From Lientehia hominis (lineage in GTDB: Bacteria; Bacillota; Clostridia; Lachnospirales; Lachnospiraceae), in the NCBI RefSeq assembly GCF_021044755.1, contig NZ_JAJNOR010000001.1, forward strand, positions 186,001 through 250,000: DNA of 64,000 bases, in the 5' to 3' direction. A program made the position numbers and the translations under genes. Numbering within the stretch: the stretch's first letter is position 1; every line of letters begins with the position of its first letter. Of this stretch, positions 1 to 7,275 are shown in pieces. Below the pieces are notes generated by a model. That model saw only the letters and a program-made list of their open reading frames with translations, had not been told where the DNA came from and made no database searches.

Positions 1-36
1 TCACGCCAGGCCTTTCTTGCAAAATTCATTTAACGC

Positions 37-1449
37 TTACACAGGATATGCCTTATTGTCCGTATCTGCAACAGCAGGGTCAACCTTGCTCTTCTGCGCT
101 TCTCTGTATTTAAAGAAGTCAACGGCAACCTGAGGGAACAGAGCATAGGAGAGAACATCCTCATCCTGCTCCTTCCACTGAGACATTTCCGCTTCAATCT
201 TATCCAGCTCATTCTCGATCAGATCGGCAGGGCGGCAGGTAATCCTCTTCTCGTCACCAATGCATTTCTTGATCACGTCGGGATTCATAGGCTTAACGGT
301 CTGACCGTATTCACCGCGCAGCAGAGCCTTGGATTCCTTCGTAGCTACCTTATAGCGCTCTCCCATCAGAACATTGAGAACGGCCTGAGTACCTACGATC
401 TGGCTGGAAGGAGTAACCAGAGGGGGCTCTCCAAAGTCTTTCCTCACTCTCGGAACTTCCTCCAGAACTTCCCGGTATTTGTCCTCTGCTCCCTGATCTT
501 TTAACTGGGAAAGCAGATTGCTGAGCATACCGCCAGGTACCTGATACATCAGGGTCTTTACATTTACTCCTAAAACCTTGGGATTCAGAAGGCCGCTCTT
601 AAGTGCTTCCTCCCGGATCGGCGTGAAATAATCGGCAATCTCAGACAGCTTATTCAGATCCAGTCCGGTATCATAAGGAGTATCCTTAAATGCCTCAACC
701 ATGACCTCGGTCGCCGGCTGGCTCGTGCCCATTGCCAGAGGTGACATTGCCGTATCAATGATATCACAACCGGCTTCTACCGCTTTCATATAAGTCATGG
801 AAGCAACACCGGAAGTATAATGGGTATGCAGGTCAATGGGCAGAGTAGTAGCGGACTTAAGCGCCTGAACCAGCTCAGTCGCTTTTGCAGGTACCAGAAG
901 ACCGGCCATATCCTTGATACAGATGGAATGTGCGCCCATATCTTCAATTCTCTTTGCGATATCCATCCAGTAATCCAGCGTATATGCCTCTCCAAGCGTA
1001 TAGGAAAGAGCTACCTGTGCATGGCCTTTTTCTTTGACAGCCGCCTTGACTGCACACTCTAAGTTGCGGATATCGTTCAGGCAGTCAAAAATACGAATGA
1101 TATCAATACCGTTAGCTATGGATTTCTGTACAAAATATTCCACTACATCGTCTGCGTAATGGCGGTATCCCAGGATGTTCTGCCCGCGGAACAGCATCTG
1201 CAGTTTAGTATTCTTAAATCCGTCTCTTAATTTCCGGAGCCTTTCCCAGGGATCTTCCTTCAGGAACCGAAGGCTGGCATCAAAGGTGGCGCCGCCCCAG
1301 CATTCTACGGCATGATAGCCGATCTTATCCATTTTGTCAACGATGGGAAGCATCTGCTCCGTGGTCATTCTTGTCGCGATCAGGCTCTGATGAGCGTCAC
1401 GCAATATAGTCTCGGTAATTTTTACCGGTTTTTTCACTACTTCTGACAT
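37..1449 (-). CDS. oadA: Oxaloacetate decarboxylase alpha-type carboxyltransferase (OadA / transcarboxylase 5S-like)
   Basis: This 470-residue protein is a pyruvate/oxaloacetate carboxyltransferase, which moves a carboxyl group between an oxo acid and biotin. The HMGL-like TIM barrel begins with RDAHQS (residues 17-22) and ECWGGATFD near residue 50. The HTHYTSG motif near residue 208 supplies the metal-binding histidines, and a conserved C-terminal carboxyltransferase domain follows. It is shorter than fused OadA proteins (about 590 residues) because the C-terminal biotinyl domain is missing; the biotin carrier is the separate protein at 2661-3038. It is the last gene of the five-gene operon. 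Its RBS is AGGAGG, about 9 nt before the ATG. It could instead act as the 5S subunit of a transcarboxylase, because a second, CoA-type carboxyltransferase sits in the same operon. Confidence 0.9.
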   Translation of the reverse strand: MSEVVKKPVKITETILRDAHQSLIATRMTTEQMLPIVDKMDKIGYHAVECWGGATFDASLRFLKEDPWERLRKLRDGFKNTKLQMLFRGQNILGYRHYADDVVEYFVQKSIANGIDIIRIFDCLNDIRNLECAVKAAVKEKGHAQVALSYTLGEAYTLDYWMDIAKRIEDMGAHSICIKDMAGLLVPAKATELVQALKSATTLPIDLHTHYTSGVASMTYMKAVEAGCDIIDTAMSPLAMGTSQPATEVMVEAFKDTPYDTGLDLNKLSEIADYFTPIREEALKSGLLNPKVLGVNVKTLMYQVPGGMLSNLLSQLKDQGAEDKYREVLEEVPRVRKDFGEPPLVTPSSQIVGTQAVLNVLMGERYKVATKESKALLRGEYGQTVKPMNPDVIKKCIGDEKRITCRPADLIENELDKIEAEMSQWKEQDEDVLSYALFPQVAVDFFKYREAQKSKVDPAVADTDNKAYPV

Positions 1450-1472
1450 GTTATTTCCTCCTGTCTTCTCTA

Positions 1473-2597
1473 TTATTTCACACCGAATACTGCCATAAAA
1501 GTACCGGCAGCCACTGCCGTACCGATAACACCTGCTACGTTGGGGCCCATGGCGTGCATTAACAGGAAGTTAGTCGGGTCTGCTTCAGCGCCAACCTTCT
1601 GGGATACACGGGCAGCCATCGGAACTGCGGATACACCGGCAGAGCCGATGAGCGGATTGATCTTGCCACCGGAGAGCTTACTCATAAGCTTGCCGAGAAG
1701 CACACCGGACGCTGTACCGAACGCAAACGCGATCAGTCCCAGTAGGACGATTTTTAAAGTAGCCACATTAAGGAACGCCGACGCACTCGTGGTCGCGCCA
1801 ACGGAAGTACCAAGCAGGATGACTACGATATACATCATGGCATTGGAAGCAGTCTCTGTCAGCTGTCTTACCACGCCGGATTCTTTAAACAGGTTGCCGA
1901 GCATCAGCATACCGACCAGCGGCGCCGTAGAAGGCAGGATCATGCAGACAACGATAGTTACGATGACCGGGAACAGAATCTTCTCCAGTTTGGATACCGG
2001 ACGAAGCTGTTCCATCTTGATCTTCCGCTCTTTCTCTGTAGTCAGGAGCTTCATGATAGGCGGCTGTATGATCGGCACTAAGGACATATAGGAATACGCC
2101 GCTACTGCGATCGGTCCGAGAATCGCCTGCTGTCCCAGCTTGTTGGCCAGGAAGATAGACGTAGGGCCGTCGGCACCGCCGATGATAGCGATGGCTGCAG
2201 CCGCTTTGTCACCAAAGCCAAGAAGCATCGCGCCGATATACGCCGCATAAATACCAAACTGAGCAGCCGCTCCCAAAAGGAAGCTCTTTGGATTTGCGAT
2301 CAGCGGGCCAAAATCTGTCTGCGCGCCTACCCCCATGAAAATCAGGGACGGCAGGATCGCCCACTCATCCAGCTTGAAGAAGTAGTTCAGAAGTCCTCCT
2401 TCTTCCATGATCGGCGGATAAATATTAACGAGCAACATACCAAAGGCAATCGGAACGAGAAGAAGGGGTTCAAACCCTTTCGCGACCGCCAGATAAAGGA
2501 ACACGCAGGCAACTACAATCATCAGGTAGTTTCCCCATTCGAGGCCTAAGAACGCAGTCTGCCCCAGCAGGTTCCCTAACGTATCTAAAATATTCAT
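1473..2597 (-). CDS. oadB: Sodium-pumping decarboxylase beta subunit (OadB/MmdB/GcdB family)
   Basis: This integral membrane protein of about 374 residues decarboxylates carboxybiotin and couples that to Na+ export. It is strongly hydrophobic with roughly nine or more membrane segments. It carries the family signature GGADGPTSIF, whose aspartate is essential for Na+ transport in characterised OadB, and a conserved C-terminal stretch with SAGVSAVPMAARV and HAMGPNVAG. The start at 2597 is preferred over an in-frame ATG 15 nt upstream because GGGAGG lies just before it. It sits between the biotin carrier gene and oadA. The beta subunit cannot by itself tell whether the substrate is oxaloacetate, methylmalonyl-CoA or glutaconyl-CoA. 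Confidence 0.92.
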   Translation of the reverse strand: MNILDTLGNLLGQTAFLGLEWGNYLMIVVACVFLYLAVAKGFEPLLLVPIAFGMLLVNIYPPIMEEGGLLNYFFKLDEWAILPSLIFMGVGAQTDFGPLIANPKSFLLGAAAQFGIYAAYIGAMLLGFGDKAAAAIAIIGGADGPTSIFLANKLGQQAILGPIAVAAYSYMSLVPIIQPPIMKLLTTEKERKIKMEQLRPVSKLEKILFPVIVTIVVCMILPSTAPLVGMLMLGNLFKESGVVRQLTETASNAMMYIVVILLGTSVGATTSASAFLNVATLKIVLLGLIAFAFGTASGVLLGKLMSKLSGGKINPLIGSAGVSAVPMAARVSQKVGAEADPTNFLLMHAMGPNVAGVIGTAVAAGTFMAVFGVK

Positions 2598-2660
2598 TGC
2601 GCTACCTCCCATTTCGCATTGTAAGATGAATTCGTTTCCAGAAACAATGGAAATGAGTGA

Positions 2661-3038
2661 TTAGTTCAGGGTCGCCAGAACTGCGCCTGCCGCGATCTCG
2701 TCGCCGACTGCCACGTCAATGCTGGCTACGGTGCCGTCTTCCGGTGCCACAACGGGAATCTCCATCTTCATCGCCTCAATGACAACGACAGGATCTCCTG
2801 CTTTTACCGCCTGTCCCACGCTGGCTTCCACCTTGAAGACCTTTCCGGCCGCACCTGCTTTTACCTGAATGCTGCCCGCGCCGCCTGCCGGTGCTGCTTT
2901 CGGAGCCGCTGCAGGAGCCGCCTTGGGAGCTGCTTTCGGAGCCGCCTTGGGAGCCGCTGCCGGCGCGCTGCCTGCGCCCGCTTCTTCCACTGTCACATCA
3001 TATGCCACGCCATTTACTGTAATTGTATAATTTTTCAT
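2661..3038 (-). CDS. Biotin carboxyl carrier protein of the decarboxylase complex
   Basis: This 125-residue protein carries the biotin that shuttles CO2 from the carboxyltransferases to the membrane pump. A short N-terminal domain (1-22) is followed by an Ala/Pro/Lys hinge of repeated KAAP units (about 25-52). A biotinyl domain then has the EAMKMEIP motif, with Lys91 as the predicted biotinylation site. The start at 3038 is chosen because AGGAGG lies 8 nt upstream; a 25-codon extension is open but has no RBS and would overlap the previous gene. It resembles GcdC/MmdC and the transcarboxylase 1.3S subunit. It is the only biotin carrier in the operon and must serve both carboxyltransferases. 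Confidence 0.9.
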   Translation of the reverse strand: MKNYTITVNGVAYDVTVEEAGAGSAPAAAPKAAPKAAPKAAPAAAPKAAPAGGAGSIQVKAGAAGKVFKVEASVGQAVKAGDPVVVIEAMKMEIPVVAPEDGTVASIDVAVGDEIAAGAVLATLN

Positions 3039-3063
3039 TATCATTTCCTCCTGAATTCTTATT

Positions 3064-3390
3064 TTACCAATTTCTATGCTGTGCTCTCTTGATGGAGCGT
3101 ACCACAAAACCATCGGTGGAAGTTCCCGCAGATGCCGCCACAGCCGCAGTGATAACCGCTACTAATTCCAGATCATCCGTAACTTCTTCCTCTTCCGCAG
3201 GCGCAGCCGGCATAACCGGGGCCGCTGCCTTCGGTGCTTCCAATGCCTCTTTTCCTCTGTTCTCATAAGAACGGACACATTTGCTCATCAGCATGATCAC
3301 CAGGATGATGATGATCAGTACGACGAACACTGTCCCCATACCGAGAAGCGTATTGGAAAGGGCGTCTGCAAAAATATAACTTAAGTTCAT
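3064..3390 (-). CDS. OadG-family small membrane subunit
   Basis: This 108-residue protein has one membrane helix (about residues 14-37) followed by a charged Ala/Pro/Glu-rich linker and a conserved tail rich in Arg and His (RSIKRAQHRNW). That is the layout of the OadG/MmdD gamma-delta subunits, which hold the soluble carboxyltransferase to the OadB pump. The tail resembles the C-terminus of MmdD-type proteins rather than the His-rich zinc-binding end of enterobacterial OadG. It lies between the mmdA-like gene and the biotin carrier gene with short spacings (15 and 25 nt), so it is surely co-transcribed. Sequence conservation in this family is low, so the call rests on topology and context. 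Confidence 0.75.
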   Translation of the reverse strand: MNLSYIFADALSNTLLGMGTVFVVLIIIILVIMLMSKCVRSYENRGKEALEAPKAAAPVMPAAPAEEEEVTDDLELVAVITAAVAASAGTSTDGFVVRSIKRAQHRNW

Positions 3391-3405
3391 ATGCTCACCT
3401 CATTT

Positions 3406-4860
3406 TTAGACTGTTCCGTGTTTTTTGGCCGGGCGCTCTTCCCTTTTGGTGAAAAGCATCTCAAATGCGCCGATCACATATTTCCTTGTATCCTGAGCAT
3501 CGATGATATTGTCCACATAGCCTCTCTTCGCCGCGGACAGCGCGCTGGACTGGAGCTCTGCGTATGCCTTGGCTTTTTCTGCCAAAAGCGCAGCCCCGTT
3601 GTCTGCTTTTTCAATCTCATCTGCATAGATGATCCTTGCAGCGCTGGTGGCATCCATCATACCGACGGAAGCTTCCGGCCATGCGAACACGACATCTGCA
3701 CCGATGGATTTGCTGTTCATCGCGACATAAGCGCTCCCATAGGCGGCCCCTACGATCACATTTACTTTTGCCACTGTAGCATTGGCAAACGCATAAGTCA
3801 TATCTGCCACCGCTTTCGCGATCTTCCTTTCCTGGTGCATATCAGCTTTATAACCCTTTACATTGGTAAGTGTCAGAACCGGAATGCTGAATGCGTCGCA
3901 GAACTCCACGAATTCTGCAGCCTTTCTGCAGCCGGCGCTTGTCAGCACATTATCAAAGGTCGAGACGGCTTTTCCCTCTTCATCACAAATCTCGGAACGG
4001 TTTGCTACCGCACCTACTGTGGTGCCGTTCAGGCGGATAAAACCGGTGACCATTTCCTTTGCGTATTCTCTCTTGGTCTCGAAGAAGAAATTGTCGTCTG
4101 AAATCATGGACAGGGCAATGGAGGTATCTCCCGCACAGTTTTCAAGTCCGTCACATACGCGGTTTAAGTCATCTGTACACTCATCATAAGACATATCGTC
4201 CTCATTGTTTGCGGGCAAAACAGAAATAAGGGTCCTGATCTCTTCGAAAATTTCAGACTCCGCCGCCGCAACATCCACAGAGCCGATTGCTTCACTCTGA
4301 TAAGCCGCTGACGCCGTATCGCATTTTGATACAGTATTACCGTCCAGCGCATTGGGAGCGTTTACAAACAGTCTGGCCTTCTCTTTCTCCATGAACGTAA
4401 AATCTGTAAGGGCCGGAACTACGCCCATACCGCCGCCGCAGGTTCCGAAAACAGCTGTAATCTGAGGAATCACGCCGGACGCATCCGTCTGATTTTTATA
4501 AAGTTCTCCAAATGCCTGCAGGGCGTCTGTTCCTTCCTGAAGCCTGAGTCCGGCACAGTCAACGAGGCCGATGACCGGGGCTCCCATCTTCATAGCCAGA
4601 GCGTATACATTGGAAATCTTTTTCGCATGCATCTCGCCCATGGAACCGCCGAGCACGGAAGCGTCCTGGCTGTACACATACACCAGATTACCGTCGATCG
4701 TACCGTAACCGGTAATAACGCCATCTGCCGGCGTCTCTTTTTCCGGCAAATTAAAATCAGTGCTTCGGGCTGTTACATAACTGCCGATTTCCACGAAGCT
4801 CTGAGCGTCAAGTAAGCCAGCGATTCTCTCGCTTGCTTTTCCTGTTGATAAATTACTCAT
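3406..4860 (-). CDS. mmdA: Acyl-CoA carboxyltransferase (methylmalonyl-CoA decarboxylase alpha / transcarboxylase 12S-like)
   Basis: This 484-residue biotin-dependent carboxyltransferase has the double crotonase fold of propionyl-CoA/methylmalonyl-CoA enzymes. Visible features are DGVITGYGTIDG near the N-terminus, the glycine-rich CGGGMGVVPALTDF oxyanion region, and a C-terminal half with VNVIVGAAYGSAYVAMNSK and FAWPEASVGMM. The start at 4860 (MSNLSTG) has GGAGG 8 nt upstream, inside an in-frame extension of seven codons that was rejected. It is the first gene of the operon, directly behind the promoter at 4917-4945. CoA ester preference (methylmalonyl versus malonyl or another) cannot be read from the sequence. 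It is somewhat shorter and more divergent than standard MmdA, so the substrate is uncertain. Confidence 0.82.
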   Translation of the reverse strand: MSNLSTGKASERIAGLLDAQSFVEIGSYVTARSTDFNLPEKETPADGVITGYGTIDGNLVYVYSQDASVLGGSMGEMHAKKISNVYALAMKMGAPVIGLVDCAGLRLQEGTDALQAFGELYKNQTDASGVIPQITAVFGTCGGGMGVVPALTDFTFMEKEKARLFVNAPNALDGNTVSKCDTASAAYQSEAIGSVDVAAAESEIFEEIRTLISVLPANNEDDMSYDECTDDLNRVCDGLENCAGDTSIALSMISDDNFFFETKREYAKEMVTGFIRLNGTTVGAVANRSEICDEEGKAVSTFDNVLTSAGCRKAAEFVEFCDAFSIPVLTLTNVKGYKADMHQERKIAKAVADMTYAFANATVAKVNVIVGAAYGSAYVAMNSKSIGADVVFAWPEASVGMMDATSAARIIYADEIEKADNGAALLAEKAKAYAELQSSALSAAKRGYVDNIIDAQDTRKYVIGAFEMLFTKREERPAKKHGTV

Positions 4861-4916
4861 TTTGCAGTCCTCCATTTTCATTTATTTAAAAGTAAAACAA
4901 TTTTCTGCCGATTTTA

Positions 4917-4945
4917 ATTATATCTTAAAGGCAATAAATTATCAA
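4917..4945 (-). promoter_or_regulatory. Sigma-A-type promoter of the decarboxylase operon
   Basis: On the minus strand the sequence reads TTGATA, a 17-nt spacer, then TATAAT, an almost perfect consensus. Transcription would begin near 4910, giving a leader of about 50 nt before mmdA. The 300-bp gap around it is AT-rich. It also holds two TTGTGA hexamers (plus-strand TCACAA at 4965-4970 and 4983-4988), 18 bp apart upstream of the -35 box. Confidence 0.75.
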
Positions 4946-5060
4946 GAATTATTTAAGAGTTTTGTCACAATTTAGGAGCTTATCACAAAGAAATAACACT
5001 TTCTATGTTTCGAAATACAAACTTAAGTAATGAGAAGTTCAAAGAACTCTCCCATAGAGT

Positions 5061-5092
5061 AAAAAAACGGCATCAGCCGAAGCTGTGCCGTT
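5061..5092 (-). terminator. Rho-independent terminator of the dac-DUF5685-dnaJ-VOC operon
   Basis: The minus-strand transcript forms a stem of AACGGCA and CAGC pairing with GCTG and TGCCGTT around a TTCG tetraloop, with a single bulged A, followed directly by a run of seven T. It lies about 75 nt past the VOC gene stop. Confidence 0.85.
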
Positions 5093-5166
5093 CTCGCAGC
5101 GCAGAAACCGCGCAGCAGTCCTATATCGCATGAGTTCACAAAAAAGCCCGTTCCGTCCGGGCACTT

Positions 5167-5568
5167 TCACTGCTCACAGAAAAACTCGATCTCTTCGCCC
5201 GCCGGTCCCCTGCAAAATCCTACCCGTATGGAATAAGGAGGCTCGGACGGAAGACAGACATTCTTCGGCTCCACAAGAATCTCATATCCCGCACTCCGTA
5301 CCCGGGATATCATCTCGTCCGTATCAAACACATGAAAGGCCAAATGGACAGATCTGTTTGGTGATAAAGCGGCATCGTCATCCACTTCTATGATTTCTAT
5401 AAAACTGCCTCCTCCGGCAGACACCATCGCCCCCCGTGCACCTTCCTTTATCCAGCTTCTTTCCAGGTCAAGCTCCAATAAGCCGGTGTAAAACGCCGTC
5501 ACTTTTTCAAAATCTTTTCTGGCAGGCTTGATACCCACATGATGAATTCCTTTGATGACCGGATTCAT
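5167..5568 (-). CDS. VOC-family (glyoxalase/dioxygenase-fold) protein
   Basis: This protein of about 133 residues has the paired beta-alpha-beta-beta-beta modules of the vicinal oxygen chelate family. The first module begins IKGIHHVGI, with a histidine metal ligand in the usual place, and continues to FIEIIEV with a glutamate. The second begins SVHLAFHVFD with another histidine and ends EEIEFFCE. These are the positions of metal-binding residues in glyoxalase I-like enzymes, so the metal site looks intact. The start at 5568 follows GGGAGGAAGGG; an upstream in-frame Met is not used. It is the last gene of its operon, 57 nt after the dnaJ-like gene. No substrate can be assigned. Confidence 0.8.
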   Translation of the reverse strand: MNPVIKGIHHVGIKPARKDFEKVTAFYTGLLELDLERSWIKEGARGAMVSAGGGSFIEIIEVDDDAALSPNRSVHLAFHVFDTDEMISRVRSAGYEILVEPKNVCLPSEPPYSIRVGFCRGPAGEEIEFFCEQ

Positions 5569-5625
5569 ATCCCTTCCTCCCTTCGGCATGAACAAAATAA
5601 ACCTGCCACACTCGTATCCATAAGA

Positions 5626-6342
5626 TCAGAAAGGCCGGCAGCAGCACAGATTTAATATGGCATTCAGCGCGATTATCTGACAGCACCAATTACTGGCGCC
5701 GCCCATACTCCGCCCATAGCCTTCTCCCATGGACTGATACCAGCTCCCTCCAGACTGCAGCTGGTTGAGCAGTGTGCGGAACTGCTGGTTGTCCGGCTCC
5801 AGCTCCACCGCTTTTTTCGCCGACTCCATGGCCTCAATATTATTTCCCAGTCCTGAATTGGCAGCAGCATGGTAATAATACCAGGTCCCATTCCGATTGC
5901 TGATTCCCGACAATACGTTGAGCGCTTCCTTATAATGCGCAGAATTGATATAATTGGCGGCAGCCCGGAGATGGCTGTCCGTTTCACTCTGATAAGTGTT
6001 CTGACGCTGGCTGTTACCGCCGTAAGCGCCTCCGAAACCACCGAAGCCGCCAAAACCGCCGAAACCGCCAAATCCACCGAAGGGATCCTGGTATTCCCGT
6101 CCCCCATAGGTACCTCCGCCGTAGCCTCCCGAATCAAAGCTCTCGCTCCCTCCGTTCTGCCTCTGCTTCATGATGATCTCATAAGCCTGCTGAACCTCTT
6201 TGAACTTCGCCTCGGCAATCTCCGGATGGGCACTGTTTACATTGGAATCCGGGTGGTATTTCCTGCTCAGATTCCTATATGCTTTTTTTATATCTTCATC
6301 GGATGCCGAGGAATCCACTCCCAGCACTTTATAAGGGTCCAT
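5626..6342 (-). CDS. DnaJ-domain protein with Gly/Phe linker, TPR-like region and Cys-rich tail
   Basis: This 238-residue protein starts with a complete J-domain; the Hsp70-stimulating HPD motif is at residues 30-32. A Gly/Phe/Tyr-rich linker (about 67-112) contains five consecutive GGF triplets. A predicted TPR-like helical region follows (about 120-200: AAANYINSAHYKEAL and AVELEPDNQQFRTLL). The last 20 residues are hydrophobic and contain five cysteines in two clusters (CC and CCC). It lacks the zinc-finger and C-terminal substrate domains of DnaJ proper, so it is a type III J-protein. Its start lies 1 nt past the stop of the DUF5685-like gene, implying translational coupling. Small J-proteins of this shape occur in Clostridia; the client is unknown. 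Confidence 0.85.
   Translation of the reverse strand: MDPYKVLGVDSSASDEDIKKAYRNLSRKYHPDSNVNSAHPEIAEAKFKEVQQAYEIIMKQRQNGGSESFDSGGYGGGTYGGREYQDPFGGFGGFGGFGGFGGFGGAYGGNSQRQNTYQSETDSHLRAAANYINSAHYKEALNVLSGISNRNGTWYYYHAAANSGLGNNIEAMESAKKAVELEPDNQQFRTLLNQLQSGGSWYQSMGEGYGRSMGGASNWCCQIIALNAILNLCCCRPF
6031..6082. repeat. Short tandem repeat encoding the Gly-Gly-Phe linker
   Basis: About six imperfect copies of a 9-bp unit (plus-strand CCGCCGAAA-type) lie inside the DnaJ-domain gene and encode its repeated GGF triplets. Copy number is likely to vary between strains by slippage without breaking the frame. Confidence 0.7.
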
Positions 6343-6343
6343 G

Positions 6344-7180
6344 CTATTCTCCCGTTCTTTCTGCTCTCTTCTTTTTTATGATATCGTACTTTGTCCATAC
6401 ACCAGCATACAATATATTCCGTAAAATATCAATATCCTTTAAAATAGGCAGGCGCTCAAATTCCCTGGAGCATTCCGCCATCATCATGGTCAGAACCTGG
6501 CCGCACCAGACATCAAACTCTTCCTTTTCTTTCATTTCCCGGAGAGGATTATACCGGTCCTTCTTTTCGTCTTCCTCCAGATCCTCATACGCATCCATTA
6601 AATATATGAATTTACCCAGATAAAATCCGATTCGTCTCAGAGAAGCGGCCCACTCATCTTCTTTAAAAACAAGCAGCTCTCCCAGCATTTCTCCGGTGAA
6701 CCTCGCTGCCGTATCCAGGCTTTTTCCCTTCTTTTCCTCATAGGCATGAAGCTTCTTCAGATATTCCACCATGGAGTTCCACTGACGCGGATATTTTTCC
6801 CTTAAAGACGCACAGTCCTTCTTCAGAATCCGGGCCGCCGCCAGACAACCCACATTTCGGTCGTCCATCCAGTCATCCAGCAGATTGTGATAAGTCAGAA
6901 GGACCGTCATATCCGCCGCATAGTCAATATAAGGATTCTGAATTGACATATGCTTTGCTGTCGGGTGAAGAGCGCATCTTCTCATGGACAAGAACTCTCC
7001 GCCTTCGTAAAGCCCTGTGAGAAGCGCCGCTAAAAATACCATATCATAATTTAGAGCCAGCTGTCCCGTAAATCCGTACCGCATGCGAAGACTCCTGCAC
7101 AGTCCGCAGTAATATCCCTGATACCGCTGAAAATCCTTGATCTTAAGCTCCGGCTTATTGATCGTCACGTATCCGAACAT
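6344..7180 (-). CDS. DUF5685-family protein, function unknown
   Basis: This protein of about 278 residues begins MFGYVTINKPELKIKD, continues with YYCGLCRSL and is mostly helical, without a signal peptide or obvious membrane span. The N-terminal sequence (GYV..NKPELK, a CxxC-like cysteine pair, then LNYDMVFLAAL) is what I recognise as DUF5685, a family common beside J-domain genes in Clostridia. Two conserved acidic clusters are present: DDWMDDRNV near the middle and DAYEDLEEDEKKDRYNPL near the C-terminus. They recall the aspartate-rich motifs of helical isoprenoid-binding folds, but that link is only an impression. The start at 7180 follows GAGAGGG. It lies between the carboxypeptidase and dnaJ-like genes in one operon. 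Confidence 0.7.
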   Translation of the reverse strand: MFGYVTINKPELKIKDFQRYQGYYCGLCRSLRMRYGFTGQLALNYDMVFLAALLTGLYEGGEFLSMRRCALHPTAKHMSIQNPYIDYAADMTVLLTYHNLLDDWMDDRNVGCLAAARILKKDCASLREKYPRQWNSMVEYLKKLHAYEEKKGKSLDTAARFTGEMLGELLVFKEDEWAASLRRIGFYLGKFIYLMDAYEDLEEDEKKDRYNPLREMKEKEEFDVWCGQVLTMMMAECSREFERLPILKDIDILRNILYAGVWTKYDIIKKKRAERTGE

Positions 7181-7275
7181 ATGCACACCCTCTCTCGTAT
7201 CATCGTCTACTGTTCCATAGCAACATGCTTTTGTTGTTTTTATCATAGCACATCCTGAGAAAACTGACACGGTTT

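Noticed and set aside
1..36. Possible 3' end of another minus-strand gene at the left edge
   Set aside because: The only frame ending there is nine codons long; the stretch is too short to judge.
3391..4101. Plus-strand open frame of 236 codons
   Set aside because: It lies wholly antisense to the mmdA-like gene, has no RBS and a composition of a complementary-strand shadow.
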